Positions 1-9,276 of a stretch of DNA of 64,000 nucleotides are shown one piece after another. Position numbers and translations under genes: made by a program. Position 1 is the stretch's first letter, and each line of letters starts with the position of its first letter. The notes beneath the pieces were generated by a model. That model saw only the letters and a list, made by a program, of their open reading frames with translations. It was not told the origin of the DNA and did no database searches. The stretch spans positions 186,001 through 250,000 of the forward strand of contig JAMPUU010000026.1 in NCBI GenBank assembly GCA_030144965.1, given 5' to 3'. The DNA is from Nitrospira sp. BO4. GTDB taxonomy: Bacteria > Nitrospirota > Nitrospiria > Nitrospirales > Nitrospiraceae.

Positions 1-528
1 ACCTGATACCTTCTTAATCTCCTCCAATACCTGTTCGGCGAGACGATGGAGCTCAAATTCCCCGTACCGCTCGCTGGAAAGCGTCAGGGTGACGATCGGA
101 ACGTCGTTCACATCCTTTGGCTTGACCAGAAAAGGTTCCGCGCCTGGCGGCAACAGATCTTGGTTCGACATCAGTTTGTCGTAGAGGTCGACGAGGCTCT
201 GTTCCATCGGCTGGCCGACGTAGAATCGGACGATGATCAGCGCACCGCCGGGCCGGGAGATCGAGTACATATACTCGATGCCCTTGATTTCAGAGAGCTT
301 ACGTTCAAACGGCTTGGTGAGCTGTTCTTCGACGACCTTGGCGGATGCACCGGGGAACGGCAGCCAGACGTCGGCCATCGGCACGATAATCTGCGGCTCC
401 TCTTCGCGCGGCGTGCCGATCACTGCCGCAAGGCCCAGCAGCAGCACGCCCAACATCATTAGAGGCGTGAGTTTACTGTCGATGAAGAGAGCCGCGATGC
501 GACCGCTGAGTCCAGGGCGATAGTTCAT
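1..528 (-). CDS. RND efflux pump inner-membrane subunit, N-terminal part (cut by window edge)
   Basis: The first 176 residues read from an ATG at 528 and run off the left edge in frame. After a short cytoplasmic stretch comes one transmembrane helix (about residues 20-40). The typical RND porter-domain opening follows, with VWLPFPGASAKVVEEQLTKP and later LVKPKDVNDVPIVTLTL. RND pumps of this family (HAE1/AcrB-like) use the proton motive force to expel substrates through an adaptor and a TolC-type channel. The adaptor gene lies immediately upstream (608-1648), so the pair forms one operon. Substrate cannot be told from the part visible. Confidence 0.9.
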   Translation of the reverse strand, partial: MNYRPGLSGRIAALFIDSKLTPLMMLGVLLLGLAAVIGTPREEEPQIIVPMADVWLPFPGASAKVVEEQLTKPFERKLSEIKGIEYMYSISRPGGALIIVRFYVGQPMEQSLVDLYDKLMSNQDLLPPGAEPFLVKPKDVNDVPIVTLTLSSERYGEFELHRLAEQVLEEIKKVSG

Positions 529-607
529 CCTATGTCATCCGTCGAACGCCAAGATGGTTCTTTACTCGACACATTGATGATTCGCCTGACGCATGACAAT
601 CGAAGCA

Positions 608-1648
608 TTACTTCGGGGATGCCACGGACTCAATGACCTGGACGACAGCCCCGTCCACGCCCACACTTCCATCAGTCAGAACTCGCTCACCCTCGTTGAT
701 GCCCGAAAGAATCTCTACCTGCTCTCCAAAGCGCCGCCCAGGCTTGACCCATCGAAGGCGAGCGACCTGATCTGTTCCAAGGACGTAAAGGCTGCTGAGC
801 TCTCCGCGATCGACGACGGCGGTCGAAGGGACAAGGATGGTTTGCGTGGCGCCCTTCTCCAGAGGAAATCGACCAAACATGCCTGTCTTGAGACCGGCCG
901 TCTTTGGCAAATCCACCTTGACCGTGAACGTATGTGTTTGGGGGTCGCCGGCAGGGAGAATCTGGCTGACCGTGCCAAGCAGGGCTTGCGATTCGAGGGC
1001 ATCAATGACCACGGCGATCTTATCCCCTCGAGAAACGGATTTGAGATCACCTTCCGCGACCGTGGCCTCCAGACGAAGACGCTGAGGGTCTTCCATCCTG
1101 AGCAGTGGTTGGCCCGGCGAGGCCAATTCCCCCGCTTCAACTTTCTTCTCGGTGATCACGCCATCAAATGGCGCTCTTACCGTCGTATAGCTGAGCTGAG
1201 CTTCTACCGCATTTCGATTGGCCTCCGCCACGCGATACGCCCGCGTGGCATTCTCCAATTCCTGTTTCGAGACCGCATTGTGCGCCAGTAGGTGCGTCAT
1301 ACGGTCGAGCTGCGCCGTGGAATTTTCGACTTCGGCATTCGCACGGGCTAAGTCCGCTTGGAGATCACGGCTGTCCAGCTGGATCAGGAGCTGACCCTTG
1401 GAGACTTTCGTCCCTTCTCGAACCAACAACTTGTCGATCGTTCCCTGGATGCGACTGGAGAGTGTAGCCTGAAAGATTGGAGCGACCTGCCCGGTCACCT
1501 CAACGCGGATCGGCACCGAAACATGCGTGACCTCGACAACCGCTGTCTGAATCGTCTTCTGTGGAGCGGCGGATACCACCGCTGTGGTCGGCTCTTCCTT
1601 AGACCCACAGCCAGCCACGAGCAGGACTGCGATGACTATGCGTTTCAC
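608..1648 (-). CDS. RND efflux periplasmic adaptor (membrane fusion lipoprotein)
   Basis: HlyD/AcrA-type adaptor that links the RND pump encoded just downstream to an outer-membrane channel. A GTG start at 1648 follows an AGGTAAGG ribosome site and gives a lipoprotein signal ending LLVAGC, so the protein should be lipid-anchored in the periplasm. An ATG at 1681 would add 11 residues ahead of the signal and is less likely. Domains in order: barrel-sandwich halves around an alpha-helical hairpin (about residues 80-150) with the second lipoyl-like motif VRAPFDGVITEKKVEAGE, then beta-barrel and membrane-proximal domains. No TolC gene is adjacent here; several lie at 21.4-25.7 kb. Confidence 0.9.
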   Translation of the reverse strand: MKRIVIAVLLVAGCGSKEEPTTAVVSAAPQKTIQTAVVEVTHVSVPIRVEVTGQVAPIFQATLSSRIQGTIDKLLVREGTKVSKGQLLIQLDSRDLQADLARANAEVENSTAQLDRMTHLLAHNAVSKQELENATRAYRVAEANRNAVEAQLSYTTVRAPFDGVITEKKVEAGELASPGQPLLRMEDPQRLRLEATVAEGDLKSVSRGDKIAVVIDALESQALLGTVSQILPAGDPQTHTFTVKVDLPKTAGLKTGMFGRFPLEKGATQTILVPSTAVVDRGELSSLYVLGTDQVARLRWVKPGRRFGEQVEILSGINEGERVLTDGSVGVDGAVVQVIESVASPK

Positions 1649-1686
1649 GGATCTGAACCTTACCTGTGCGATGCATTCCACTCGAC

Positions 1687-2232
1687 TCAGGCTCCGCCTG
1701 CGGCGGCTCGAGCATGGTCCTCACACCGGTCTTCCGATCGAGCATTGCCGCCCTTGGGATCATCCCATGCCTCACGCCTAGCCCCCAACTGTCGTAACAA
1801 ACATTCTGCCGTCGCCAGCAGCTCCTCAAGACTCCGGTCCGGTGTCACCCCGTAGTGGGCACGATCGAAGATGGGAACTTGAAGGCAAACTTCAGCGCGA
1901 TACCGACGCTCCGGAGAATAGATGATCCGATGCATCGGAGTTTCGGGATATTGGCAGGACTTCAGAAGGTCCAACGATTGAAAGAACACACGGCAAAGAC
2001 GGCGCAAATCCCCGATCAACTCCCGCAACTCAGTATCGTCACCTGTCGGCAGGTGCGCTGGGTCGTGGAAGGCTGCATAGAGATTGAGCTGAAACCCAAT
2101 CTGCACAATCCGATCCGACCCATCTTTGACATAGAAGGGATCGTGGTCGAAGCAGACCTTCCGTGCGACAATCATTTCGCGCACGGCCTGTTCGCTCACG
2201 AATGCATCCTCCAGGTTCAGGGGGATGGTCAT
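1687..2232 (-). CDS. Conserved hypothetical protein
   Basis: 181 residues from an ATG at 2232 preceded by AGAGGAGTG. There is no signal peptide or membrane segment and the protein appears cytoplasmic. It is rich in charged and aromatic residues and contains paired cysteines without a clear metal motif. The C-terminal tail is Arg/Ala/Gly-rich. I do not recognise a family. It sits between a DUF2892-like membrane protein and the efflux adaptor on the same strand with short gaps, so it is probably co-transcribed with sulfide:quinone oxidoreductase and the efflux genes. Confidence 0.7.
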   Translation of the reverse strand: MTIPLNLEDAFVSEQAVREMIVARKVCFDHDPFYVKDGSDRIVQIGFQLNLYAAFHDPAHLPTGDDTELRELIGDLRRLCRVFFQSLDLLKSCQYPETPMHRIIYSPERRYRAEVCLQVPIFDRAHYGVTPDRSLEELLATAECLLRQLGARREAWDDPKGGNARSEDRCEDHARAAAGGA

Positions 2233-2301
2233 GGTCTTTCACTCCTCTCGAAACGGCGAACCCAGCACACAAGAACACGAGGACTCACCACGAGGTCACG
2301 A

Positions 2302-2490
2302 TTACTCTTGTACCCCGAGCCTTCGCAACAGGGCCATCATCGGGCACCACCCGGTAAACGCCGATTGGATGAGATTCACCGCCACGAACGCGGCAAAATA
2401 GTTCCAATACGGATGGACAGTGGCACCCAGGATGATCGCGGCCAGCACAAAAACACCGGCAATCAATCGCAAACGTTCATTGAGTTTCAT
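2302..2490 (-). CDS. DUF2892-like small inner-membrane protein
   Basis: 62 residues from an ATG at 2490 with a strong GGAGGGTGCT site upstream; the reading frame stays open further upstream but that part overlaps sqr. The protein begins MKLNERLRLIAG, has two hydrophobic helices (VFVLAAIILGATV and FAAFVAVNLIQSAF) and ends with the TGWCPMMALLRRLGV segment typical of DUF2892/YgaP-type membrane proteins. These are often encoded beside rhodanese or sulfide-oxidation genes, which fits its place 69 bp after sqr. The single Cys in the WCPM segment is conserved in that family. Its biochemical role is not known. Confidence 0.8.
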   Translation of the reverse strand: MKLNERLRLIAGVFVLAAIILGATVHPYWNYFAAFVAVNLIQSAFTGWCPMMALLRRLGVQE

Positions 2491-2558
2491 AGCACCCTCC
2501 TTTTCTTTGCTTGTGGGAGGCACCGAGGGAGAAAAGGATTCAGTCCAGAAAGGGGCCG

Positions 2559-3806
2559 TTACTCGCCGACTTCGCGCTTCCCGATGCCCATCGCCTCGAG
2601 AATCGCCTTCTCGAAGAAGGGTTCGCTGACACCCCGCTTCATTTTCATCAGGAAGTACTTTTCGAGGGCGATCTTGGCGAGGTGGACCCATTTGCCTTTC
2701 TTCGCCCAGGTGACGTTCCGCGGGGCCATCTGCGGAAGAGCCACGAACGCCATCCCTGTATCTCCCATGTCGGCCAGACAGATGGCGTTCCATGTGGCGG
2801 CTTCCCTCTTCGCATCGTTCTCCATGTCGGCTTTAATATTGTGAACGGCCGCCGACACCATGGATTCGATCATGTACCCGGTCTTCGGGGCACCGGTCGG
2901 GACCGGCGTCTGTTCGACCGGCGGGATGGCCACACAGACCCCCACCGCATAGATGTTTTTGTACTTGGGATTCGCTTGGTACGCATCGATATTGACGAAT
3001 CCCTTGGGATTACAAAGACCCGGTGTCCCCGCTACAGCGTCGACTCCGGCAAATGGTGGGATCATCATCGAGTAGCGGAAGGGCACTTCCTGACCATCCT
3101 CCAAGAGCATTTTCCCCGGCCGGACTTCTTTGATCGCCGTGTTGTGGATCGGCTTAATTGAGTGTTCAGCAAACTCATCCTCCATCAGCCGCCGTGATTT
3201 CCCGACACCGGCAAGACCCATATGGCCGATGTATGGCTCCGGTGTGATGAAATAGATCGGAATCTTTTTGCGGAGTTTCTTCTTCCGTAAATCAGCATCT
3301 AGGATAAATGCCATCTCGTAAGCCGGACCAAAGCAGGAGGCGCCTTGCGCGGCACCGATTACAATTGGACCTGGATCCTTCAAGAAACTCTGATAGGCTC
3401 CCCAAGCCTGTTCTGCATGGTTCACATTGCACACCGATTGTGTATAGCCACTTGGGCCGAGTCCAGGCACTGCTCCAAAGCTGAGCTTGGGCCCCGTGGC
3501 AATGATAAGGTAGTCGTACGGCACTTCCCCCTTCGCCATGATCACTCGGCTCTGTTCTGGCTCAATTCGATCAGCTGTGGCCTGAACGAATTCAATCCCC
3601 TTCTTGGCCAGCACCGGCGCCAACTCGAAACTAATGTCCTTGCGAGTCCGCCAGCCAACGGCGACCCAGGGATTTGATGGCACAAAGTGAAAGACGCTCA
3701 CGTTTGAAATCACAGTAACCTGATGTTTCTTATCCAACAGTGCCCGTGCCTCATAAGCGGCCGGTAAACCTCCAATTGATGCGCCGATGATCACCACTCG
3801 TGCCAT
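2559..3806 (-). CDS. sqr: Sulfide:quinone oxidoreductase, type I-like
   Basis: 415-residue FAD flavoprotein that oxidises sulfide and passes electrons to quinone at the membrane. The N-terminal dinucleotide-binding motif VVIIGASIGGLPAAYEA is clear, and DYLIIATGPK and NIYAVGVCVAI are the family's FAD-contact motifs. Three cysteines lie where catalytic cysteines are expected (C126, C158, C343). The C-terminus KGKWVHLAKIALEKYFL matches the membrane-anchoring amphipathic helices of Aquifex/Acidithiobacillus-type SQR. Length is normal for the family. It is the first gene of a minus-strand run that continues into a DUF2892-like protein and an RND efflux pair. Sulfide detoxification is as likely as energy gain. 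Confidence 0.88.
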   Translation of the reverse strand: MARVVIIGASIGGLPAAYEARALLDKKHQVTVISNVSVFHFVPSNPWVAVGWRTRKDISFELAPVLAKKGIEFVQATADRIEPEQSRVIMAKGEVPYDYLIIATGPKLSFGAVPGLGPSGYTQSVCNVNHAEQAWGAYQSFLKDPGPIVIGAAQGASCFGPAYEMAFILDADLRKKKLRKKIPIYFITPEPYIGHMGLAGVGKSRRLMEDEFAEHSIKPIHNTAIKEVRPGKMLLEDGQEVPFRYSMMIPPFAGVDAVAGTPGLCNPKGFVNIDAYQANPKYKNIYAVGVCVAIPPVEQTPVPTGAPKTGYMIESMVSAAVHNIKADMENDAKREAATWNAICLADMGDTGMAFVALPQMAPRNVTWAKKGKWVHLAKIALEKYFLMKMKRGVSEPFFEKAILEAMGIGKREVGE

Positions 3807-4888
3807 ATCTTACCCCCGGTGCTGTGAGACAAGTGCCCAGCTTGTCAGAAGCTTTTTGTGTCTCTTCGTCGGAGATGGTTATCCACATGAACTGCCTCAG
3901 AACATGTTCGCTTAGCATGCATGAGGGGCCTTCCGAAGATGACTAATTCCGCTTTGGGCAGCTGAGACCTGAGTTGTGAAACTAGGCCGTCTCCTCTAAA
4001 TCCAATGTGATCGGAAGTCTGCTATGGTCATACGCGAGCAAGAGGAGTGCCACTTCGATTTGAGCTAAATCTTGAAGAATGGCTGAGAAACCATCGGCTC
4101 GCGGTACCATTGGGGTCTTTCGCCCCATTGGTCGGCGTCTGGCTGTAGCAGGACTACCCCGGATTACTAATGGCGCAGATTACTACAGTGCGAGTCACTG
4201 GCTTGTAGAAATTCATTGAGGTTAACGCATATGTTATCCATGTGCATGGTTGTTGCGTGAAATTAAGCTTCCCGCAGTCGCAGACAGCGCAGCCTTCTGG
4301 CATTTTGATGTTGCAGCTCCGTGTGTGACTTTGGCTTCTGGAGGAAAGATTCTACGCTAGGGATCGCTCGGCATGCGTCTCGCCTTTGCAAGATTTTCAT
4401 ACAATTCACAGACAACCGGCTCCTTCTGGTGAAGTCGTATGAACCAGTTGTTATGTGCATTACGTGTAATACACTTCCCGCAGACACTCAGCTCATGCGG
4501 TCGGTGTCTTAAAGTCCATGTGGCTGTGGAATCTTATCGAATGATTACACTGATGATTGATACGTCCGTGCAGGGTGTTTGGATTCCTGCGAGCTTCTAC
4601 ATCACGTCCATTCCATGAGTTTGGGCGCTAATCCTTGATCGGGCCGAGATGTCAAGATGCTTAAATTGCTCGATTGGATGTGATGGTATGCAGGCAAACA
4701 GCTGAGCAGCCGTGCACAGCCCATACGCATAATGGTGTGACAGGGACAGCTCGTGAGGGCTTACCTGTGTGGATTCTATGAAGCCGAAAGGTCTCAGAAT
4801 TCCTCTGGTCTTCGGTAAGCTCACGTCTTCTGAAATAATTCCTGTCAATCTCCGCCACACAACTGTCCGACCACTCTGTAGTAGCTAT
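3807..4888. other. 1.1-kb stretch without a recognisable gene
   Basis: I see no reading frame with coding character on either strand; the few short open frames lack ribosome sites and family resemblance. The right part (about 4260-4870) has lower GC than the flanking genes. The sqr promoter should lie at its left end. An imperfect inverted repeat around 4110-4135 (TGGGG, 7 nt, CCCCA) is the only structure noted. Confidence 0.5.
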
Positions 4889-5509
4889 TCACGACCCTCC
4901 AGAGGCCGCGTTTTTATGACCGTCGCTGTCACTGGATAGTGAGCCAGCTCTTGTTTCTTCAAGGCAGAAGGTTCCTTCATCTGGATGCATCCGTCCTGCA
5001 GAGCTGGCGTCGCCTGTGCAGACATACATTCCCATCACCCCTTCGTCGTTCCAGATGTGCAGGCATTTTGCCATCAGGTGGGGCAGCATTCGAGGAGCTC
5101 CCCCGAACAGTTCAGCGCTAGCTCGGTTCGTGGTACCGACTGCAATTAGCCGATTGCCAGTCTGCAACATACTAGGCTCCACAGCGCCCTGAAATGTGAT
5201 CGCGAACCAAGGTGCATCGTCCTCCTCGACGCTGGTCGGGTTCGCCGCTGGATCCGCCTTAATAATAGGACGCTTTTCAGCCAGAATGACCATGCCTTCT
5301 TGGTTTCGAATCACTTGGAGAATCTTTCCTCCTAGCTTCACTTTGTGTGGGACAAAGCCCAAGTTCGACGAGTGATACGCCTCATCTACCCAAGCCTTGT
5401 CATTAAAGGTACTGCTTTCAATGTCTTCCGTCATGGCTGCAGGAAACATGGATGAGGTCGTGCACGCACTTAGCCAAAGCCCTGTCACGATCAATCCAAT
5501 GAGACGCAT
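4889..5509 (-). CDS. Slp-like outer-membrane lipoprotein, copy A
   Basis: 206 residues beginning with a lipoprotein signal that ends LWLSAC, so it is predicted to be lipidated and exported to the outer membrane. The core (FVPHKVKLGGKILQVIRN, an acidic linker, FQGAVEPSMLQTGNRLIAVG) has the organisation of Slp/YeaY starvation lipoproteins: a GGK(I/V) strand, a P-rich middle and an F-x-E-P...G-R/N-x-(I/V)-x-VG segment. It pairs with a near-identical copy immediately upstream (5632-6198) and has two further relatives at 26222-26788 and 30271-30813. Its C-terminus is longer than that of copy B. Function of the family is poorly known; assignment to Slp is by pattern and moderate in certainty. Confidence 0.75.
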   Translation of the reverse strand: MRLIGLIVTGLWLSACTTSSMFPAAMTEDIESSTFNDKAWVDEAYHSSNLGFVPHKVKLGGKILQVIRNQEGMVILAEKRPIIKADPAANPTSVEEDDAPWFAITFQGAVEPSMLQTGNRLIAVGTTNRASAELFGGAPRMLPHLMAKCLHIWNDEGVMGMYVCTGDASSAGRMHPDEGTFCLEETRAGSLSSDSDGHKNAASGGS

Positions 5510-5515
5510 GGGTAC

Positions 5516-5527
5516 CTCCTGCAGGAG
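5516..5527 (-). promoter_or_regulatory. Palindrome over the Shine-Dalgarno site of the slp-like gene
   Basis: A perfect 12-bp palindrome CTCCTGCAGGAG contains the AGGAG of the ribosome site, 6 bases before the ATG. A CTCC/GGAG hairpin with a TGCA loop would hide the site in the mRNA. The tandem copy at 6205-6216 keeps a 10-bp version (TCCTGCAGGA). A regulatory role is inference. Confidence 0.35.
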
Positions 5528-5631
5528 TTCAGATCAGATAGTCTTTCGATAGCTGGAGTTTCTTGCGATTGACAAATCACGCTATCCTTGATGTTGCCTC
5601 CCCGGATGTATGGCGCACATGGGCGTATTCG

Positions 5632-6198
5632 CTAGCTACCATTCTGTGGGCCAAGGCAAAAGGTTCCTTCATGTGGAGGAAGTCGTCCTGCATAGCTGGT
5701 GTCGCCTATGCAGGCATACGTTTCCATCATCCCTTCGTCGTTCCAGATGTGCAGGCATTGCGCCATCAGGTGCGGCAGCATTCGAGGGGCTCCCCCGAAC
5801 AGTTCAGCGCTAGCGCGGTTAGTGGTACCGACCACAATGAGCCGATTGCCAGTCTGCAACATACTAGGCTCCACAGCGCCCTGAAACGTGATTGCGAACC
5901 AAGGTCTGCTGTCCTGTTTGACACTGGTCGAGCTCGACGTCGCAGCCACCTTGAGAGGCAGCTCTTTGACCAGAATGACGACATCCTCTGGATGACGAAT
6001 CACTTGGAGGATCATACCTCCCAATTTTACTTTGTGTGGGACAAACATTGTGTCCGATGGGTGATACGCCTGCTCCACCCAAGCCTTGACATCAAAGGTG
6101 TTGGTTTCAACGTCTTGCATCACGGCTGCAGGAAACATGGGCAAGGTCGTGCACGCACTTAGCCAAAGCCCTGTCACGATCAATCCAATGAGACGCAT
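5632..6198 (-). CDS. Slp-like outer-membrane lipoprotein, copy B
   Basis: 188 residues, paralogue of the gene directly downstream (4889-5509). The signal peptide through LWLSACTT is identical, and the segment from FQGAVEPSML to CLHIWNDEG is almost unchanged; the middle (KELPLKVAATSSSTSV) has diverged. The upstream 80 bp, including ribosome site and presumed promoter, is duplicated too, so each copy carries its own control region and the duplication covered the whole transcription unit. The C-terminus differs from copy A after the Gly-Thr-Phe-Cys-Leu motif and is shorter. Confidence 0.75.
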   Translation of the reverse strand: MRLIGLIVTGLWLSACTTLPMFPAAVMQDVETNTFDVKAWVEQAYHPSDTMFVPHKVKLGGMILQVIRHPEDVVILVKELPLKVAATSSSTSVKQDSRPWFAITFQGAVEPSMLQTGNRLIVVGTTNRASAELFGGAPRMLPHLMAQCLHIWNDEGMMETYACIGDTSYAGRLPPHEGTFCLGPQNGS

Positions 6199-6631
6199 GG
6201 GTACCTCCTGCAGGACTTCAGATCAGATAGTCTTTCGATAGCCGGAGTTTCTTGCGATTGACATATCACGCTATCCTTGATGCTGCCTCCCCAGATGTGT
6301 GGCGCACAATGGAGTGATGAGTGGCCTAGACTGCGTGCGTAGAAACGCTACGCCATTACCCCAATGACATAGAGAAGCTGAAGGAACATGAGATTGGCCG
6401 GCAGTTTCGGCCCACTTGCAACCATTATAAAACACCTCCGTTATAAAGTTGTATAATTGCAGTTGCTGGACGAGTTGGCAGCCGATCCGCCCGTTACCAT
6501 CAGCGACTAAGACGTGTTTATCACGCAATCATTATACGTACATCAATTCTGTCCATCTTCTGCAAATATTACGATGAAAGGGTTTGAGCTTTTGACTGTG
6601 CGTCTGGAATCCCGTGACCAGGCCATGGGTG
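6199..6631. other. Intergenic region between the slp-like pair and modC
   Basis: No convincing gene. The left end is the duplicated upstream region of slp copy B. A minus-strand frame at 6271-6528 contains a short ADGNGRIG-like string that recalls Fic proteins, but nothing else of a Fic domain is visible. An AT-rich patch with a repeated TTATAA lies near 6423-6445. Confidence 0.4.
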
Positions 6632-7783
6632 TCAGGCAGGAAGCGTTCCTCCGCGTCTTGGGGCAGATATCGTCGGTGGCGATTCAACAGCGTTGTCGTT
6701 AAGCTCTTCATTCAACGCCACCGCTTTGATGTGAGCGAAAACTCGCTGTCCCCTTTTCAATCCCATGGTCACCAACGATTTTGTTGTGATGGTGGCAACC
6801 AATGGTGCTCCGATGTCCAACAGGATGTCCACCAGCGTTTGATTAATCTCTCGTATTTCAACAATCGTCGCCTCAAGAATATTCAGTACGCTGGTAGAAG
6901 CACTGATATGGCCACTGACGAGGGTGACATCGCTCGACAAGATATGGATGCGCACGCGCTGACCGACGGCGACATGCTGGTGCGACACAAACATCGACTG
7001 GCCCATGAAGTCCACCTGAGTCAAACCGTGCTGAGGATCATGGCCGGTTACACGGGTGTCCAAGATCGCCCCGATTGGATGCGTTCCAAAATGTCCTCGT
7101 AATTGTAGGGAAGTAAGTATTTCATTGAGCGCGCCGACCGCTACAACCGTTCCCTCCTTCAGAAGAAGGATATGATCTGCCAGCTGAATGATCTCAGCGA
7201 CCGCATGGCTGACGTACAGCACTGGAATACGGAACTCCTCATTAAGGCGACGCATGAACGGAAGAAGCTCTTGCTTGCGCTGAATATCGAGTGAGGCGAG
7301 CGGTTCATCCAGCAATAGTAGTTTAGGACTCGTTAGCAGTGCTCGACCGATTGCTACACGTTGTTGCTCACCGCCGGAGAGTTTGTGAATGCGCCGTTCA
7401 AGAAGATGGCTGATTCCGAGAATCTCGACAACTTGCTCGATGGCAATGCGGCGTTCTTCCATAGGTACGCGCTTGTAACCGTACACGAGATTCGCGCGAA
7501 CGTCGTAATGAGGGAACAAGCGAGGTTCCTGGAAAACATACCCGATCGGACGTTTGTGGAGCGGCAGGCAGAAACCGTTGTTCTCATCCTGCCAGACGTC
7601 CTCGCCGAACTGCATGAAGCCATCCGGGGCCCGCTCTAGTCCCGCCAGACATCTCAATAGAGTGGTCTTCCCGGACCCCGATACACCGAGGATGGCGGTA
7701 AAGCCCAACATTGGTACATCCACATGGACGTTTAGATGGAAGGTAGGAAATCGCACATCAAAGCGTGCCAGCAAACGGCTCAT
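6632..7783 (-). CDS. modC: Molybdate ABC transporter ATP-binding protein
   Basis: 383 residues from an ATG at 7783 that overlaps the modB stop (ATGA), so the two are translationally coupled. A much longer upstream frame exists but overlaps modB and is not needed. It shows Walker A GVSGSGKTTLLR, signature LSGGEQQRVAIGRALL, Walker B LLLLDEPLASLD and an H-loop (YVSHAVAE). A C-terminal TOBE/MOP-type domain (about residues 290-365) is the usual molybdate-binding regulatory part of ModC. It energises import of molybdate with ModB and ModA encoded directly upstream. The last 20 residues are a Pro/Arg-rich tail. Confidence 0.93.
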   Translation of the reverse strand: MSRLLARFDVRFPTFHLNVHVDVPMLGFTAILGVSGSGKTTLLRCLAGLERAPDGFMQFGEDVWQDENNGFCLPLHKRPIGYVFQEPRLFPHYDVRANLVYGYKRVPMEERRIAIEQVVEILGISHLLERRIHKLSGGEQQRVAIGRALLTSPKLLLLDEPLASLDIQRKQELLPFMRRLNEEFRIPVLYVSHAVAEIIQLADHILLLKEGTVVAVGALNEILTSLQLRGHFGTHPIGAILDTRVTGHDPQHGLTQVDFMGQSMFVSHQHVAVGQRVRIHILSSDVTLVSGHISASTSVLNILEATIVEIREINQTLVDILLDIGAPLVATITTKSLVTMGLKRGQRVFAHIKAVALNEELNDNAVESPPTISAPRRGGTLPA

Positions 7784-8454
7784 GAGACGTGTATGGGAAA
7801 TCGCCTCTCTACAATGAACACTGCCAGTAATACCAGAAAGGAAAAGAGCATTAAAAATGCAGAAATTGCATGTGCCTGAGCGTATTCGATCGCTTCGACA
7901 TGCTCGAAGATGGTCGTGGAAAGGACTCGCGTCTGTCCTGGAATCGATCCTCCCACCATGAGCACGACTCCAAATTCTCCCATCGTATGCGCAAAACCGA
8001 GCACAATCGCGCTGATATATCCTCGCAATGCGATGGGGGAGATGACAGTGATAAAGGCATCCCACTTTGACGCGCGGAGTGACCATGCTGCTTCCAGCGG
8101 GGCTTTCCCCACAGCTTCAAAAGCGCTCTGCAATGGCTGTATGACGAACGGCATGGAATAGAATACAGAAGCGATCACCAGCCCTGTAAAGGTGAACGCG
8201 AGGGAAAGATGGGCGATCTGGCCCAACGGTCCGTATGGGCCTAGCACGACAAGGATGTAAAACCCTAGAACAGTGGGAGGGAGCACGATTGGGAGTGCGA
8301 CCGCCGCTTCCACGATTGGCCTCAACCGGGATCGAGTGTGGGCCAGCCACCAGGCGATAGGCGTTCCCACAGCCAGCAGAACGATCACCGTCATCGTTGC
8401 CAGACGAATACTGACCCAGAGTGCGCTCAGGTCCAAATCATTCAAGGCTCCCAT
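7780..8454 (-). CDS. modB: Molybdate ABC transporter permease
   Basis: 224 residues, five or more hydrophobic helices, with the binding-protein-dependent permease (EAA) loop near LEAAWSLRASKWDAFITVI followed by the ALRGYISAIVLGFAHTMGEFG segment that is very typical of ModB. It forms the membrane channel for molybdate with ModC. The gene overlaps modC by 4 bp and lies 24 bp after modA. Length is normal for ModB. Confidence 0.93.
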   Translation of the reverse strand: MGALNDLDLSALWVSIRLATMTVIVLLAVGTPIAWWLAHTRSRLRPIVEAAVALPIVLPPTVLGFYILVVLGPYGPLGQIAHLSLAFTFTGLVIASVFYSMPFVIQPLQSAFEAVGKAPLEAAWSLRASKWDAFITVISPIALRGYISAIVLGFAHTMGEFGVVLMVGGSIPGQTRVLSTTIFEHVEAIEYAQAHAISAFLMLFSFLVLLAVFIVERRFPIHVS

Positions 8455-8478
8455 GGAGGCTCTACCCGCAGTGTTCTG

Positions 8479-9276
8479 TTACTTCAGCTCATACCCATAG
8501 CGCTCGATAATAGTTCTTGCTTGCGGACCAGTCACGAATTCCATGAGCGCCGTTGCCGCACGGTTGTCTTTTCCCTTTGTCAGCAGGATCACGTCTTGTG
8601 TGATCGGTTCATGCAGATGGCTCGGAACGTCCCAACGACTTCCTTTTCCCTTGATCTTTGGGTCCATGGCTTGGGCCAGAGCCAGAAATCCTAACTGTGC
8701 ATTGCCGGACTCAATGAACCCCATGGTCTGACCAATACTCTCTCCCATGACAATTTGGGGCTGTATACTATCCCACAGTTCCAACGCTTGGAGGGTTTGC
8801 ATTGCCGCCACGCCGTACGGCGCAGTTTTGGGGTTCGCGATGGCCAAGCGTTTGAAATTTTTAGACCGCAACGTTTCTTCCCCTTTCACGAACTCAGCAT
8901 TCGCACTCCATAACACGAGACGACCAATTGCATAGGTGAAGCGGGTGTTCTTGACCCCAAGTCCTTCGTCCTCCAAAAGCTTCGGGCGCTCGGCATCGGC
9001 TGAGAAGAACACATCAAACGGCGCGCCATTCCTGATCTGGGAATAAAAATTTCCGGATGAGCCGGAGGTGACTTGGACCTGGTGACCGGTCGCTCTTTCA
9101 AATTCCATCACGATTTCACGAAAAGGCGGGACGAAGTTGGCGGCGACGGCGGCGGTGAGGTCTCCCGCGCGAACCTGCAACAGCGGAAATAACGTAAACG
9201 CCAGGGACAGGATAAGTAGTCTTAGACGAGAAGGACGGCTGAGTCTAACGTCTATGCGATTTCTCCGATTAGCCAT
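8479..9276 (-). CDS. modA: Molybdate-binding periplasmic protein
   Basis: 265 residues from an ATG at 9276 with a good GGGAGG site. An Arg-rich n-region and hydrophobic core give a cleavable signal ending near QVRAG. The mature part has the ModA pattern: AAVAANFVPPFREIV, SGSSGNFYSQIRNGAPFDVFFSAD, NPKTAPYGVAA and a GESIGQT/ALAQAM pair of ligand loops. It captures molybdate or tungstate for ModBC. It is the third ModA-family protein in the region; the other two (11895-12710 and 14503-15330) have no permease beside them. Confidence 0.93.
   Translation of the reverse strand: MANRRNRIDVRLSRPSRLRLLILSLAFTLFPLLQVRAGDLTAAVAANFVPPFREIVMEFERATGHQVQVTSGSSGNFYSQIRNGAPFDVFFSADAERPKLLEDEGLGVKNTRFTYAIGRLVLWSANAEFVKGEETLRSKNFKRLAIANPKTAPYGVAAMQTLQALELWDSIQPQIVMGESIGQTMGFIESGNAQLGFLALAQAMDPKIKGKGSRWDVPSHLHEPITQDVILLTKGKDNRAATALMEFVTGPQARTIIERYGYELK

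Larger units (their letters stand above)
4889..6302. repeat. Tandem duplication of a complete slp-like transcription unit
   Basis: Two direct repeats of roughly 0.7 kb lie head to tail: about 4889-5612 and about 5632-6302. Identity is highest in the signal-peptide region, in the central FQGAVEPSML...HIWNDEG region and in the upstream region, where the block from the palindromic ribosome site to 'GCGCACA' is nearly the same in both copies (5513-5611 against 6202-6309). The linkers between these blocks have diverged, so the event is not recent. Confidence 0.7.

Noticed and set aside
46-523. Plus-strand frames opposite the RND pump
   Set aside because: The minus strand encodes a clear RND N-terminus; the plus frames have no family resemblance.
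6271-6528. Minus-strand frame with ADGNGRIG, reminiscent of a Fic motif
   Set aside because: The His-Pro-Phe part and the surrounding Fic helices are absent, codon use is poor and there is no ribosome site.
6632-8086. Longer version of ModC starting at 8086
   Set aside because: The extra 101 residues are modB in another frame; the ATGA coupling at 7783 gives the normal ModC start.
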